Positions 12,541 to 24,478 of a stretch of DNA of 64,000 nucleotides are shown here, piece by piece (positions within the stretch are counted from its first letter, which is position 1; each line of letters starts with the position of its first letter). The stretch covers positions 5,671,001 through 5,735,000 of the forward strand of contig JAITYX010000021.1 in the NCBI GenBank assembly GCA_021018815.1, written 5' to 3'. The notes beneath the pieces were generated by a model that saw only the letters and a list, made by a program, of their open reading frames with translations, made no database searches and was not told the origin of the DNA. A program made the translations under genes and the position numbers. The DNA is from Talinum fruticosum (taxonomy: Eukaryota; Streptophyta; Magnoliopsida; Caryophyllales; Talinaceae).

Positions 12541-13560
12541 CACAAACGTGAAACTCATATTAATCACACTTCATTCAGCAGCTTGGGGAAGTTTTTCATT
12601 TTTGGGTCAACAAACAGCTCACCAGTTAGACCCCTGGTGAAGAGCTAATCTGATGAATACATTGATCGGACCAAGCCTAACAGATACCTAGTCACCTATT
12701 ACCGCGCCCACAACCACAACAGCCCATTTGCAATACCGACATTTCCCATTCAAGCGGAAACATGGCTGTCTCATTGATTTTTTTTTAATTAGGGGAGGGG
12801 ACTCAGAGCATATAATCTCACAAATAACACGCTTGCCTACTGTACGTCTTGCTTTTGCAAGGTATGAGTTGATATGACAAATACACACGGATAAAAATTA
12901 CCATGTACAAACTTAGTTGCTGCCGATAGGCAAGTTGATCATTCAATGTGACATACATTAGAGTACACGAGGGCAATCCATGTCAGCCCACGTTAGTCTA
13001 GTTGATCATTCCGAGTACACCATGAAGTACAACATCCATTAAACTACAGCACAAAGAATTTGGGGGGGAAGAGTAGAACTCAAAATCTCGTCCATGTACA
13101 TAATTCATTGCCAGCAAATGTTTGGGTGATAGGGACAAGAAGCAAACATACTACAACCAATCAAAATTTGACTTTTCATATAAAAACAAGAAGATATTTA
13201 TTCATTAATCTAAGAATAAGACTATTTCGTAGTTGTCATGTAAGAACGTGGAGGTCAACCTCATACCATAAGCAGAGAGTTGAAAGAGGCAGGCCAGGCC
13301 AGGGCAGATATCTAGATTGCAGAGCAAATTCAACACCAGCAGAATTTATTAAAATAACAGGAGTTGCAATCCAAGTCTGAATCAGAACTAACATTATTCG
13401 GAATCGCCGGCTGGATACGATGGAGACATACAAACCAACCGTCCATTTATGGTATGGTCAACTGCTGATTCCCTCAGGCCTAAACCATCGTCACCACCAG
13501 GACCAGCTCCATCTCCTGAAAACATCACATCATACACGACCCGGGATTGCAGAATATCAC
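12541..13560 (-). other. Two possible orphan 3' exons, minus strand, unidentified
   Basis: Two stretches read like the end of a protein behind a fair splice acceptor. One at 12645-12570 reads LFTRGLTGELFVDPKMKNF and ends at a TGA. The other, 13558-13394, follows a good polypyrimidine-AG (TTTTCCTTGCAG) and reads CDILQSRVVYDVMFSGDGAG, then LGLRESAVDHTINGRLV, ending at a TAA. I do not recognise either family and could not find upstream exons that join them. They may be remnants of one gene or coincidental open frames. Confidence 0.25.
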
Positions 13561-15822
13561 AACTGCAAGGAAAAGTGAACATTGGAAGGGGGGTCAACTG
13601 TCATGATCCCACAACGTGGAACAAGGGGCCAAACCATGATCATCACCGAACTAGAAAATCTATTCCAACCTGATCACACATATTTGCCCAACAAAAAAAA
13701 AGGGAAGAAGAAAATATCAGGTTTGGTCATTTTTATCGTACAAACTTGCAAACTTGGGCATGAAAGCTTTCATGCTTCTATGGTTTAATCTCGATTCTGA
13801 ATCTAGCGGAAATGTGTCAATTCATGTGTCCAAGAAAAGGTCTTCCGAATTGAACCCAAACATGTGTTTAATCCGCCTTTAGTTCACTCCCAATCTAGAC
13901 TAAGCTTCTAAATTCAGATCTCATCATGTGGATTGCTCACAAGTGAACGCCTCTGTTCAGTATTGACAACTGAATGCTGCCAGTGACAATGAGCCATTCT
14001 GCTTGGAAATCGTCTCATGCACACCGAGTCACCAACTTAGATCCTTCATGAGAATTGAACCTAAACCTCAGCATAGACCCTATAAGCCTAAACTTAATTA
14101 TAAAAATAAATCGAAAATTGATGTTTCCATAATAAGACAGCAGCATTCAAATATATTTCTGTGATCATGAATCATCTTCCCAGCAACAAGGATGCCTGCA
14201 CCCAGAGAAACAAAAAAAAAAAGGAAGATAAATGGTGGTAGAAACAAAAGATGACTAGTTCTCTTTTTATTTTCTAGAGGAAAACACAAAGAAATAAAGT
14301 AAAATGATAGTCTGCCTTGGATGACAAGTATGACACACTTTCACCATAACACAAATGAAAAAGGTGCTTGTGCCACATAATGCATCCAACAAAAAGGTGA
14401 AAAGACTCATATGAGATCATCTTACTGAAGAATTGTCAAATATGAGATATGTGAATGAGTTGTCAACCACAATTTAGAATGGTTAGTTCCTAAATTGTCA
14501 AGACAATATCCTTAAAAGAAGATAACTTACTTGCTTCCATAATATGTGTTTTGAGCCACTGAGATCTAGGCCTAGCCGTTAAGGCTGAGGCCTTAAATAG
14601 AATAGGTCCTACGTTCAATTCTTTCCTTTCCCATTGTATTGTACTACTTCTTATGGCTCATTTGGATCCAACAAAAAGAAGATTTGAGAAACTTTTACTA
14701 TTTAATCCCTTGTGTATGCTGTTTTCCTTTTTCCAGAACTTGTTAGTCCTAAATGAAGAAACATGTATCTACAGGTAATCATGGATCTTGGGTACACGAA
14801 ACCCCATCTAGAACTGATCAAATGACTACGGTTTTAGAACTACAATTAGTTAAACAATTCTGCTTCCGATTCTCAACCTCTCAGAAATAATCCTACCAGC
14901 TCTTCTCCCAAAAAAGAAAAAGAAAGAAGAACCAGAACCATTTGCACCTTGCAGAGTTATGGCAAACCAGTGATATAATTTATGGAAATATAAGAGCTGC
15001 AATGCTCCTTGCTTTTATATTTGTTTGTTTGAATTTTATTGTGAATTTTATATTTGTGAGTTTGAATTTTAGTGTGAATTAGAACCTTTGATGGTATATT
15101 TCAAGGCTTTTCCAATGTATAGAATTTACCGACCAATGACCAATATATGATAAATCTGTTTTTATGGAGACAGCTTTGATCTGGTCAGTTGCTTTAGTAA
15201 TCACGTTTGATAATTCAGAAGAGAAAAAAGAGTTCATTTTAGCAATAATATTAGATTGTCTTATCTTTAATTGATATTAAAGGGCTTTAAAAATTTCCTA
15301 ATACTAATGAATTACCCTAGGACTGGAACCTAAATCACCAAAATCAGTTTAGGTGGATATCCTGTTCTGCTCAACCCTAGCCTTTGTATCTAGCACATCA
15401 TTAAATAACCTAGATTCATCTGTTGCAGTGTTGTTGTAGTTACAATTCCAGACTTGCAATAGTGACAGGATTGAGTTATTTGTGTTTTTATACCTCTGAA
15501 ATATGGAAGACAAGTTATAGTTATCTAACTTCGTAACCAAACGCAGGTACAGAAATAACAGTTTACTCTGACAGAAACAAGTATATAAGGGTCATACACT
15601 TTTTCTATAGATAGTTGTGGAATGTGTATGCTGGAACCCTGGACTAGGGTGAACTGATTTTCAGACCTCGTTTTCTAAGAATGATTTTTGGCACCCTGAT
15701 CTAGAACAGAACACAATAACAACTCCTCCCTCCCCCTTCACAGCCAAATAATACTCACCACCCTATCGCAACCAACTCCCTCTCCCTTCACTGTTGGATG
15801 TTGCCCTTCTCCTATACTGATC
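13561..15822. other. Intergenic, with a tRNA-derived SINE-like fragment near 14560-14640
   Basis: Mostly featureless. At about 14565-14620 the sequence has an A-box-like TAGCCGTTAAGG and, about 40 bases on, a B-box-like ACGTTCAATTCT, the layout of a tRNA-derived SINE head. It does not fold as a functional tRNA. No coding signal was found in the remainder. Confidence 0.35.
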
Positions 15823-16110
15823 ATGGCAGCTCATATGATCCGCCAGTCACTACAACCCCCCGACCGCCAAAATGCAAAATCCTCTCTCACCATTGACCTC
15901 CCCAACCCCGATGCAAAATTCCTCCTCATAAAAGCCTGTGAAGAGTTTGACTTGTTCAAGATCATCAATCATGGGATTAAACTAGAAATGATGAACGAAT
16001 TTGAAGCAGCAGCTCTCAACTTTTTCCATCTTCCCTTAGGTTGTCAAGGAAAAAACAGGAAATTCCAGGCCTTTTAATTATGGCAGTAAGAAAATCTGCA
16101 GTATGGAAAG
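15823..16110 (+). pseudogene. Gibberellin 2-beta-dioxygenase-like N-terminal fragment, broken
   Basis: The open frame from ATG 15823 matches the N-terminal part of the plant 2-oxoglutarate-dependent dioxygenases that inactivate gibberellin: IDLPNPDAKFLLIKACEEF, then KIINHGIKLEMM and NFFHLPL (family: IDL.DPD...KACEEFGFFKVINHGVP...FFSLPLSEKEK). The frame breaks at about 16045, and the expected next block (PFNYGSKKI) continues in another frame to about 16100. The downstream double-stranded beta-helix with the HxD...H iron ligands is not found nearby, so this cannot be an enzyme. A TAC/CTA trinucleotide repeat follows at 16392-16425. It looks like a gene fragment left by truncation or captured by a transposon. 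Confidence 0.75.
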
Positions 16111-16391
16111 TTATTAATTGATTGTGTGAATGAGAACTTGATGGTTGAGGAGGCAAGAAAATATCAGAATGATCCGAAGAATGGATCACTGACCTTAATT
16201 GATTGTAAGAGACAGAACACGGTAGGAGAGGGTGTGTGGAGAGGGATAGTGGGGTTTGGGAGTCATCATGCAGAGCATCAGAGAGCTCGCCGCGTCCGCC
16301 GGATCCTGCCAGTGGCTGTGATCAGTATAGCAGAGAATGGCAGTAGACTGCATCCTCATTGTTGTCGTCGTCATCATCATTACTTCTACTT

Positions 16392-16425
<34 letters not shown>
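16392..16425. repeat. (CTA)n trinucleotide microsatellite
   Basis: About eleven uninterrupted TAC/CTA units, flanked by imperfect TTC/TCA/GTC triplets on the left. Confidence 0.9.
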
Positions 16426-17013
16426 AGAGAAGGGCGACAAAAGAGAAAAAATAGATATGGAAATAGTTTAGAAAATTCATTAAAATCAGTGCTGCCACAT
16501 AAGCAAAAGGTTCAAAATATTATAATTTGCCCTAGTTTATGCTACAAAGGAATTCATGCCAAAAAAGCAACTAAAAATTAATGCACCATAGTTCAGCACA
16601 CCAAAAACTAATAATTCTGCTCTCAATATAAGATAATTTAAGTTGCTTGTGTCAATTACGCCTGCCAGAACACTATAACATTATATTATCAAGCTGAAAT
16701 ATGACAAAAGCTTAGGGAAAAGACAAAAATGAATCCCCGAAAATGGAAATTTGGACACTGGTGACTGGAAGTCGCATGATTCGTGACAGTGAAATTACGA
16801 CGGCTCTCCTCTGAAGGGAAAAAAAAAAATCAGTATTCCACTCATCTCTACAACACAGAATGAAGACTTCTTCTATGGCGAATTTTAGGTTGAAAAATTT
16901 CTATTGGAGCTTATTCTATGACATTGTTGACATCAAGACACTTGATCATTGAACACAAATAAATCCCTTACCCTGAGGATGAATACAGAAGACATATCAG
17001 CCACATGCATCAG
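16426..17013. other. Spacer and 3' untranslated region of HCC2
   Basis: No gene is visible. The right part should hold the 3' end of the HCC2 transcript, which runs leftwards. Confidence 0.4.
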
Positions 17014-19460
17014 CTAAGACGCATTTCTTTTCACCTCCTTGGCTATTGCTTCTGCCAGATCCATTGCGCTGTATTCCACCCCAAAACATTTCACGATCTC
17101 CATACTTGGGTTCAGCAAATACCTAGCCATTGCATTTTCAAGGACAGAAACTCAATTCAACCAAGACTTTGTGGAGTAGAAAGCTACAATGAAAAATCAG
17201 GCTTACATATTATGAGAAGAATCAACCAAGTAGTCGTTCTCATCCTCTTCAACCTTCTTGAAAAAGACCCGATATTCTTGTGCCATTTGTCTCACAGAGT
17301 TAACCGATCCAGTTAACCCAATTATTCTTGAGTCAAATTCTGCAGTTGTTGAAGGATCAGAGAAACACAGAACTGGTGAGCGAATTCACCTTTTGACTAT
17401 CCATAATGACATAAAGAAATAATGGTGGCAAGTTAAATGAAATACAGGAACACACCGCTAAGATAAGCTTTTAGTTGTGCAGGTGAATCACGCTGAGGAT
17501 CAATCGTGACAAAGATGGGCATAACCTTCACATTATGTTTTGACTCTTGTTACAACAATACCATAAGTCAGTGATTAATCAGAATGAAGAAAGAAAGAAA
17601 CATGAATCCAGGTTGATTTAATGAACCTAATGTGTCGATAGCCTTTGCCATCTTCTGTACTTCTGCTGGCCCTACATCAGGTGATGAAGTATAACCAAAG
17701 TATAAGAGCACCCAGTTCCCCAGAAGGTTTTGTTCAGTGACAATTTGCCGCTCTGTATTAATCAGGGTAAATGGGCCACCAATAGTGGGTCCTTTGACAG
17801 TTATTCCTTCGTTTTTTCCTTCACCTGACCAATGAGAAGGAATAGACAAGTTAGTCGTAAAATATTCACCCAGCCACACCACCCAACTACATCATGCAAC
17901 AGGATCAGAAAACTAATAGTAAATGTACACAGTAATATGAGTGAAGCATTGACCAACGAAGTTTACTTTCATCACCCATGGTGTGGATTAGATTTCTCAT
18001 TGAATTTGAACCATATAAAAATAAAACAATCAAAGGGATGCAAACAATAAATATTTTTAAAGGGAACCTAATCACCTTTTGCAACTGCTCGTCTCTCATC
18101 ATTGTAACGAACATAACTAGCCACTCCAACAACTCCCAGTAAAGCAGTAGGCTGAAATTTTCATTGAAAGGGGAGGGAGTAATGAGAAACCTTGTGAACA
18201 GATATACTGTAAACAAAATAAAGCAATCCATATTAGGTGCTTAAACTTCATAAAATTCTACAGCAACATCAAAGACATAGTATGCCTTAAGAAATGGAGC
18301 TTATGGGCCATACAATAGCAAAAGTCACCAATGAACTATAACTAGCACTTGGATTTGTGCCCGTCAGTAACTCATGTCCATTTGCTTTCTCACTGTGCTG
18401 CCCTGATGATCTTGCATAACTACGACAATGGCATCTATTCAGTGGACCAAACCTACGGAAAAACAATAAATGTTTTACAGATTTGAATAAAAAAATCTCA
18501 AATAAATCAGAGCCTCACGAGCTTAAACTTCCAAATTCAGGCCAAACACAAGTTGTTCGTGAAATATAAGGAGATACACCTCTTAAAAAACGAGCAGACT
18601 ACACAAATTAGCAATGTTCCTTGGATGATTGCCATCATTACGGCTTGGTATTATCAGGCATTTGTGCCAGAATAACATAATTGTCGTTCCTCCATCCCAT
18701 GAACTTTGTAATACTTTCAAAGAAGATACAAAATAAAATAGTAACAATAGCAATTTACTCTAGCTATTTCCAAATTTAATCCTCTTCCAGGACAACTTCT
18801 ACAAATATCAATAATGTTATTCTGTCTGAGTCATACATCTAGTTAAGGTGTATTCCCAATTTTCCAAGGTAATTTTGGCCAAAAATTGGGGATCAAATTC
18901 TAGAAATTCCGACCAGCTTTACGGGTGGGTGAAGCACCATAGCTAACCAATTATGCATTCCATCACATCAAGGAGAATTACTTTTAGCTACCTATAAAAT
19001 AAGTCTATCACATTAAGGATAATTAGTTTTACCCTAGTTATGACTTCAGCATAGCTTTAGCTTTGTCATTACATCAACATCTCCAATAACGGCACCTTAC
19101 TGCATAATCACTGAATTCCCAGAAAGGTTCAAATTGCAAAATCTAACAACGGAGTCCAAATGACACCAAACCCTAATTACAAAGTCAATGTGCACCCAAA
19201 TAACACTCAGCTCAGGTCCTTATCCAAAAATTATCAGTTGGTAACAGGTTAAGAAACATAGATTTAAACACATTTCAATTCAGGATGAGCAAAAATACAA
19301 TTCATTTTCTAGAACTGAATGATCAAAGGGAAAAAAAAAAAGAAGAAGAAACAGTAGAAGATTACATAGCGAGACTAACGACGAGGAGAGAGAAGAGAAG
19401 AACTAACTGGTGAAGAAGATTGGCAGCCTGCCTTGAGCGGAGAGAAAGAGACCTAGACAT
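17014..19460 (-). CDS. HCC2: SCO1 homolog 2, mitochondrial inner-membrane thioredoxin-fold protein lacking the copper CxxxC
   Basis: Seven exons on the minus strand: 19460-19408, 18452-18314, 18151-18076, 17824-17627, 17545-17456, 17339-17207, 17122-17014. All are GT-AG, phases close, 265 residues (Arabidopsis HCC2 is about 276). The basic, Ser/Arg-rich N-terminus suits mitochondrial import. One hydrophobic segment (PTALLGVVGVASYV) precedes the YNDERRAV signature; the SCO domain then follows (KGPTIGGPFTL, GNWVLLYFGYT, DPQRDSPAQLKAYL, FDSRIIGLTGS, LVDSSHNMYLLNP). In copper-delivering SCO1 the motif is CPDxCP. Here it is SPDVGP, both cysteines replaced, as known for plant HCC2, while the distal histidine (SSHN) remains. 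This argues against copper transfer; HCC2 has been linked to redox homeostasis and UV-B response. Exon 1 could instead end at 19366; I preferred 19408 because it gives the family-like junction LLHQFGPLNRC. Confidence 0.95.
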
Positions 19461-20626
19461 CGGCGACGAAGCTTCCGAGTATGATTTTATCGAATCAGGG
19501 AAATCATGGGATGGAAATGAAGAGCTCCAAGCGAGTTAAGAGAGGGCGTTTCCAGGGGCTACTCGCTTTGCCGCTCGTCCTCCCTCTGCAGAATTTGGTC
19601 CGAGTTGCTTAGTTACAGGGGCTCCGATTTACAAAGCGCTAACCAAAATTTTTGTCCAACCTAAATTTATCCGATTGGGAAAGACAGTTGGATACCGTAA
19701 CAGAAACTATTTGAATTACGTAAGATCCGTATATTGTTCCGAAATTAACTATTTAGATAAATATATGCTGCGTTAAATATATAAAATTGTAAAAATAAAA
19801 AGGATAAGTATAAATAATTTATAAAATGTTTCCAAATTGTATCAAAGATATGGACTTTAAATACAATATTAATACTTGTGTTTTTTTATCACAATAATAC
19901 TTGTGTTTTAAAAAACTAAAATAATTTAATAAAAATTTTATGTAACTATAACTTATAATTTATTGTTAAATCGTAAGCGTTTGTCTTGTCCTCCGTCTTC
20001 AAATGTCTTACCTTATTCAAATAATATATACATTAGCAAAATAATGTACAAGGGAATAGAAATACATTATATGGGCAACGATCTCAAAAGCTAATGGTAA
20101 AGTCAACGATTGAAGGAAGTTGTCTGTAAATCTACCTATTATTTGAGGCAAAGGAATTAATTGTACTCGAATTAAAATTTGGGTTAGATCATGGCATGAT
20201 AATAAGGGCCCGAGTTGTCTAAATTTTATGACTAATTTTAGCTTAGACAATTTTTTTTTTTTTTTATAAGAGGCTTAGACAAATTTGGATAGATGAGTTT
20301 GGATATTTGGGCAATTGAATTTAGGTATAAATTTTCCATAAACTTTTAAATCATAAATCTTAACAATCCCAAACCTGTGCAAAACTGTGCAAGTAAGACC
20401 CATATTTAAAGTTATTTTTATTAAAATTTCGTTAGTTTAAACATTAAAAATTTAGATCTAAATTCGATTATAATCTCAGTTGAATTTCCAAAAATTCATA
20501 TCATAAATTCATATCATAACTAATATTGTTTGATCCATATAAATTATCTCAAACAAGAAAAATGTATGACGACATTTTGGGGAAATACATTACGTGAATC
20601 TATAACATCACAAGGTTGAAGCTTGG
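19461..20626. other. HCC2 upstream region and AT-rich spacer
   Basis: The first 150 bases hold the HCC2 leader and promoter. The rest is AT-rich, without gene or repeat that I can name. Confidence 0.45.
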
Positions 20627-21197
20627 TGTTAAGATTTAGAGCGACTTAAATGCGGAAGCGATTCGGATGTAATACAATAATCAAAAGTATGTAACAAATG
20701 AAAGCGATAAAACAATTGACACAATAAATTTACGTGGAAACCCAATAAGAGAAAAAACCATGGAGGTGAGGAGCACACTCAATCCACTATAATTTGAAGG
20801 AGTACAAAACGATCCCAATCGAAACGACGATTTGATCGATGATGAGAATAATAATTCTCTCGCAAAACTCTCTCAAACTCACTTTAAATTAAAGGAAAAA
20901 TTGATCACTTAATCTTACCTAACTTTCACGTGAAGGCCCTTGATCTTTCTCACTTGATGATTATATGAATAATCTCTCTTGATGATGATGATAATTTTTC
21001 TCACTTGATGATTATATGAATAATCTCTCTTGATGATGATGATAATTAATCTCTTTCTTTCTACAAAATGACCTCACGCCACTATGATGGAGATTAAGTC
21101 ATTTATTTATAATGAACATCTCCTTATCCACTCCTCAATCAAAGCAACATTTCACCACTACTCAAACTCCTTCACGACCCCTTGAATTACCCTAACA
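20627..21197 (-). repeat. Copia-type LTR, antisense (3' LTR of the host copia element)
   Basis: Read on the minus strand it starts TGTTAGGG and ends CTTAACA, giving the short inverted termini TGTTA/TAACA. A polypurine-type CCAAGGTGGAG lies just outside its start (21199-21210), so it is the 3' LTR of an element whose interior lies to the right. It contains a 51-bp tandem duplication at 20948-21049, which is single in the partner fragment at 31144-31326. Confidence 0.85.
20948..21049. repeat. 51-bp tandem duplication inside the copia LTR
   Basis: Two consecutive copies of a unit starting near CTCACTTGATGATTATATG and ending in GATGATGATGATAAT. The related LTR fragment at 31144 has only one. Confidence 0.9.
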
Positions 21198-21646
21198 AAC
21201 TCCACCTTGGATCAAATCTCCAACCAACATAAGTACTCCGCCAAAATACCCCGAAGGGTAGAGCCCCTAAGGGCTATCAACGGTTGTGAACACCAACTAA
21301 GTCCAAGCAATGCTCAAACTTAGAAGTAGAGAGAGGCTTTGTAAGCATATCTGCGGGATTCTCCAAAGTACGAACTTTATTCATCACAATCTTCTCTTCA
21401 ACAAGCTGTATCTACGATATAGTGGAACTTGACATTGATATGTTTGGTCTTGGAGTGGTAGGCATCGTTCTTGGCTAGATGAATAGCACTCGACTATCCG
21501 AAAACACAACAATACACCTTGTTGAACACCAAGCTCAATGAGAAGACCCCTCAACCAAGTAGCTTCCTTCACCCTTCTGTTGCAACAACATACTCAGCTT
21601 ACGTAGTAGAGAGAGCTGCAATAGCCTGTAATGTTGTATTCCAAGA
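21198..21646 (-). pseudogene. Copia RNase H C-terminal remnant, antisense, cut by a gypsy LTR
   Basis: On the minus strand the region reads as the end of a copia pol: VKEATWLRGLLIELGVQQG, preceded by an AEYVA(A)TE-type block near 21590. Stops interrupt the frame. The left side meets the polypurine tract and LTR. At 21646 the copia sequence stops and a gypsy LTR (TGTAACACCCC) begins, so this is the left insertion junction of the nested structure. Confidence 0.8.
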
Positions 21647-24478
21647 TGTAACACCCCAATCACCATTACTTAATAATCCCCGATTAGAGAATATGAAGTA
21701 TGGTCGCAGCGGAAGTTAACGACCGGAGGCGTTACCGCCGTCCTAAGAATAGGACCGAGGCTAAATAGAATGTATATAAGGAGGCTTGCTTCAATTACTT
21801 ACGCTTGTACAGGTCTCGATAAGAGTAACTATTGGTGTCCCAAAGAGTTAAATTATACCACATCATTAAGCCGACTCCCAACATACATTTTTGTCACATT
21901 TTATACATTATGCAAACCCCGCAAAGGACTATCCGAAAATATGCCGTATGTAATACCTTCCAAGGCCAAACCCAAAACCCGATGAGGAGAAAAATCACTG
22001 TGAGCTTCTAGGTCCATCACGGATCGGTGGTGACGATAGTTCCAGCTAAGTTTTGCTTGCGGCGGACCTCCTAGGCAATGAGTCTGTTCACACATATTTT
22101 CCCTAAAAACAAAAACAAGTAAAATATTTGGAAGGGTGAGTCGAAACTCGGTACGAACATTCTGTCATCGTAAAATAACTTTGAAGAATATATTGATTGA
22201 GCGCGCGCATTTCAATTCATTTTAGTTTGAAAGCGGGGGAGAGAATATAAGTAAAACTTGCTTGCTGGTTATTATCCGGAAGTGGAACCCCTTGGTAATT
22301 GATACGATCGTTGAACAGGTGTCACCCCGGCCGATCGATAACCCGAGTTGACGCCGCGCGGTATAATTGGCGGGCCTAAGCCCTTGGTAATTGATGATTG
22401 GGCGGGGACCACTTAATTAGGTGGCAAAACTTGCCTTGTAAATGATTCATAGTTATTTATATATATAAGAAATATTGAGATTTGATGAAATATGTGAGTT
22501 TTCGAAAGGTACGAGCAATGAACGTACTCGAGTTGAAAATATTTGTTTCTCCCCTTTTGCAGAAATTTGAGTCACCGGCTATTCGGCAACGAAGTGGCCT
22601 CGGTTACGTTTAAAATGGATTTCTAAAGTTAATAATGTTTTCTTGAGTTTTAATGCTTGAATTTGTATAAGCCTTAACAATTTATTTAATTTCCTATATT
22701 CGCATGAAGATCGATTAAACTAATGTTTGTATTACTTAGCTTTACTTGCGCTTATTGAATACAATTCATATTAATTAAAGAAGTTGATTAGGCTAACTAA
22801 ATACCCAATGATGTTGGGGTTATTCGATTTGCTAGTTGACTTGGATTGAAAATGGTGTACATATATGCACAACACTTATTTTTAATTCCTTCCTCACTTC
22901 TCCCTTCTCTGCACTCAAAACCCATAGTTAAGTAATTAATTAATCCGTCAAATGCCCTTCCATCGGAAGGTTTCACAACTTTGCCGAATCGCCCAAAATT
23001 CATACATATACCATTTTAAGGGCTAAGCATTATTCTCTCAACCGAATTCGCATTTACGAACAAATTACGCACACCAAGTGTTCGGATGTTCTACTTGCCT
23101 TCTACACAATCTATTACCCAACTTCAATTTCTTTGCATATTTTTCTCTTCCTTATTGTTCAATCCTAGCTATTTACAAAATGTAACTAGCCCATCAAATT
23201 GTTCACATACGCGCCAATATACTTCCCATTCAATTCATCTGAATCACAATTTTACAAAAGAACTTACATTCATTCGCCTTCGTTCGTTCACTATAACCAT
23301 TTCTAATATAACAAAATCTATCAAATTACTCCGTTATATAACCAAAGCATCCCTAATTTCGTTCACTATATCACGAGTTTTCCCAAGGAATCATATTCGT
23401 TCATATTCATACGCCAACTAACCCATCAAACTGCCACACCTCAATCGTTCACAACAATTCGGATTTTCCCAAATCAATCTTTAAATTCACTCAACAGACA
23501 TATTTCTAAATTATATGTTTCGGTTTGCAATCACAATTACTTGAATGAATAATGAAATTGATAATTTAGGGTTTAGACTTTTACCTTCGAATTCACGAGA
23601 GGAGGAAGCCGGGAGCGGGAGCAGGGGCGGTGGTGGTGCGTGGCAAGCTGCGCCGGCGACCACTCGGCAGAGGCGGCGATGACCTCCGGCGGTCGCTGCG
23701 GCTGGTGGTTGGCCGTCGGTGGCCGCGGCAGGGAAGCCCCACAGCGCCTAGTGGGAGGCCGAGAGGGACGGTGAGAGCGCGAGAGAGGGAGGAAGCGAGA
23801 CGAAGGGGACGGGGACGACCGGCGCCGGTTTCCCGCCGGCGTCGCTCGCCGTGCTGGCCGGAGAAGATGCCGCGAGGAAGAGGAAGCGGGGACGTGAAGC
23901 GAGCACGCAAGGAAAAAAACAGAGCGATAGTGCGAGGGAGAGTGAGAGGGTGCACTGCCGGCGGCGCCTAGCGCCGGCTTCGGCCGGCGTTGGTGGCGTC
24001 CGGTGGCCGGATCGTGCGATGGCAGCAGGAGGCGGTGAGGCGAGCGAGAGGCGAGGCGAGGGCGGGGAAGAAGGCGGGGAAGCGAGAGGAAGCAGGTGAA
24101 GAATTGAGCCGAGCTTGCCTAATTATCTCGATCTTAATCGCCTTTCCTTCTTTTTTTTTTTGTAAAATCTGTTTCTCGATGTTTCTTTAAAAAATCTGGT
24201 TCATTTATTTTATTATTTTGGTTTATTTATTTATTTATTTACTTTGTTTTCTTTTATTGTTACTTTTAATTTTATTTTAATAACGATGTTCACAAATTAA
24301 AATCTTATTATGAGATTTTTATTAGGGCCACTTAGTCGCCTTAGCTGCATAACATACGAGATAAAAATAGTTTAAATATAAGACATCGAATTGAAGTGCA
24401 CGCGCTCAATAGTGTAATTAATAAAATAAATATTGTGATTTAAAATAAATAATTGTGATTTAAGGTCGGGTTGTTACT
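21647..24478 (-). repeat. Full-length gypsy-type LTR, antisense (left arm of the inverted repeat)
   Basis: About 2.83 kb. On the plus strand it runs from TGTAACACCCCAATC to GGTCGGGTTGTTAC(T), i.e. read antisense it starts GTAACAACCCGACC and ends GGGGTGTTACA. It is followed on the right by a polypurine tract, so it is the 3' LTR of the antisense element. The same sequence is found as a reverse complement at 28313-31141. Inside, 23590-24100 is a strongly GC- and CpG-rich block in otherwise AT-rich DNA. Long open frames here are not consistent between the two copies and are not called as genes. Confidence 0.9.

Noticed and set aside
19361..19370. Alternative HCC2 exon 1 donor (GTAATC, exon end 19366)
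   Set aside because: The phase also works, but it adds an unrelated hydrophobic stretch. The donor at 19407 (GTTAGT) gives the family-like sequence across the junction.
23086..23421. 111-aa frame in the left LTR, mirrored at 29281-29702
   Set aside because: It is part of the LTR itself, frameshifted between the two copies, and has no similarity to a known domain.
23593..24190. Long open frames on both strands in the GC-rich part of the left LTR
   Set aside because: They arise from GC-rich composition. The right arm, nearly identical in DNA, carries different frames and lengths, so none is conserved as protein.
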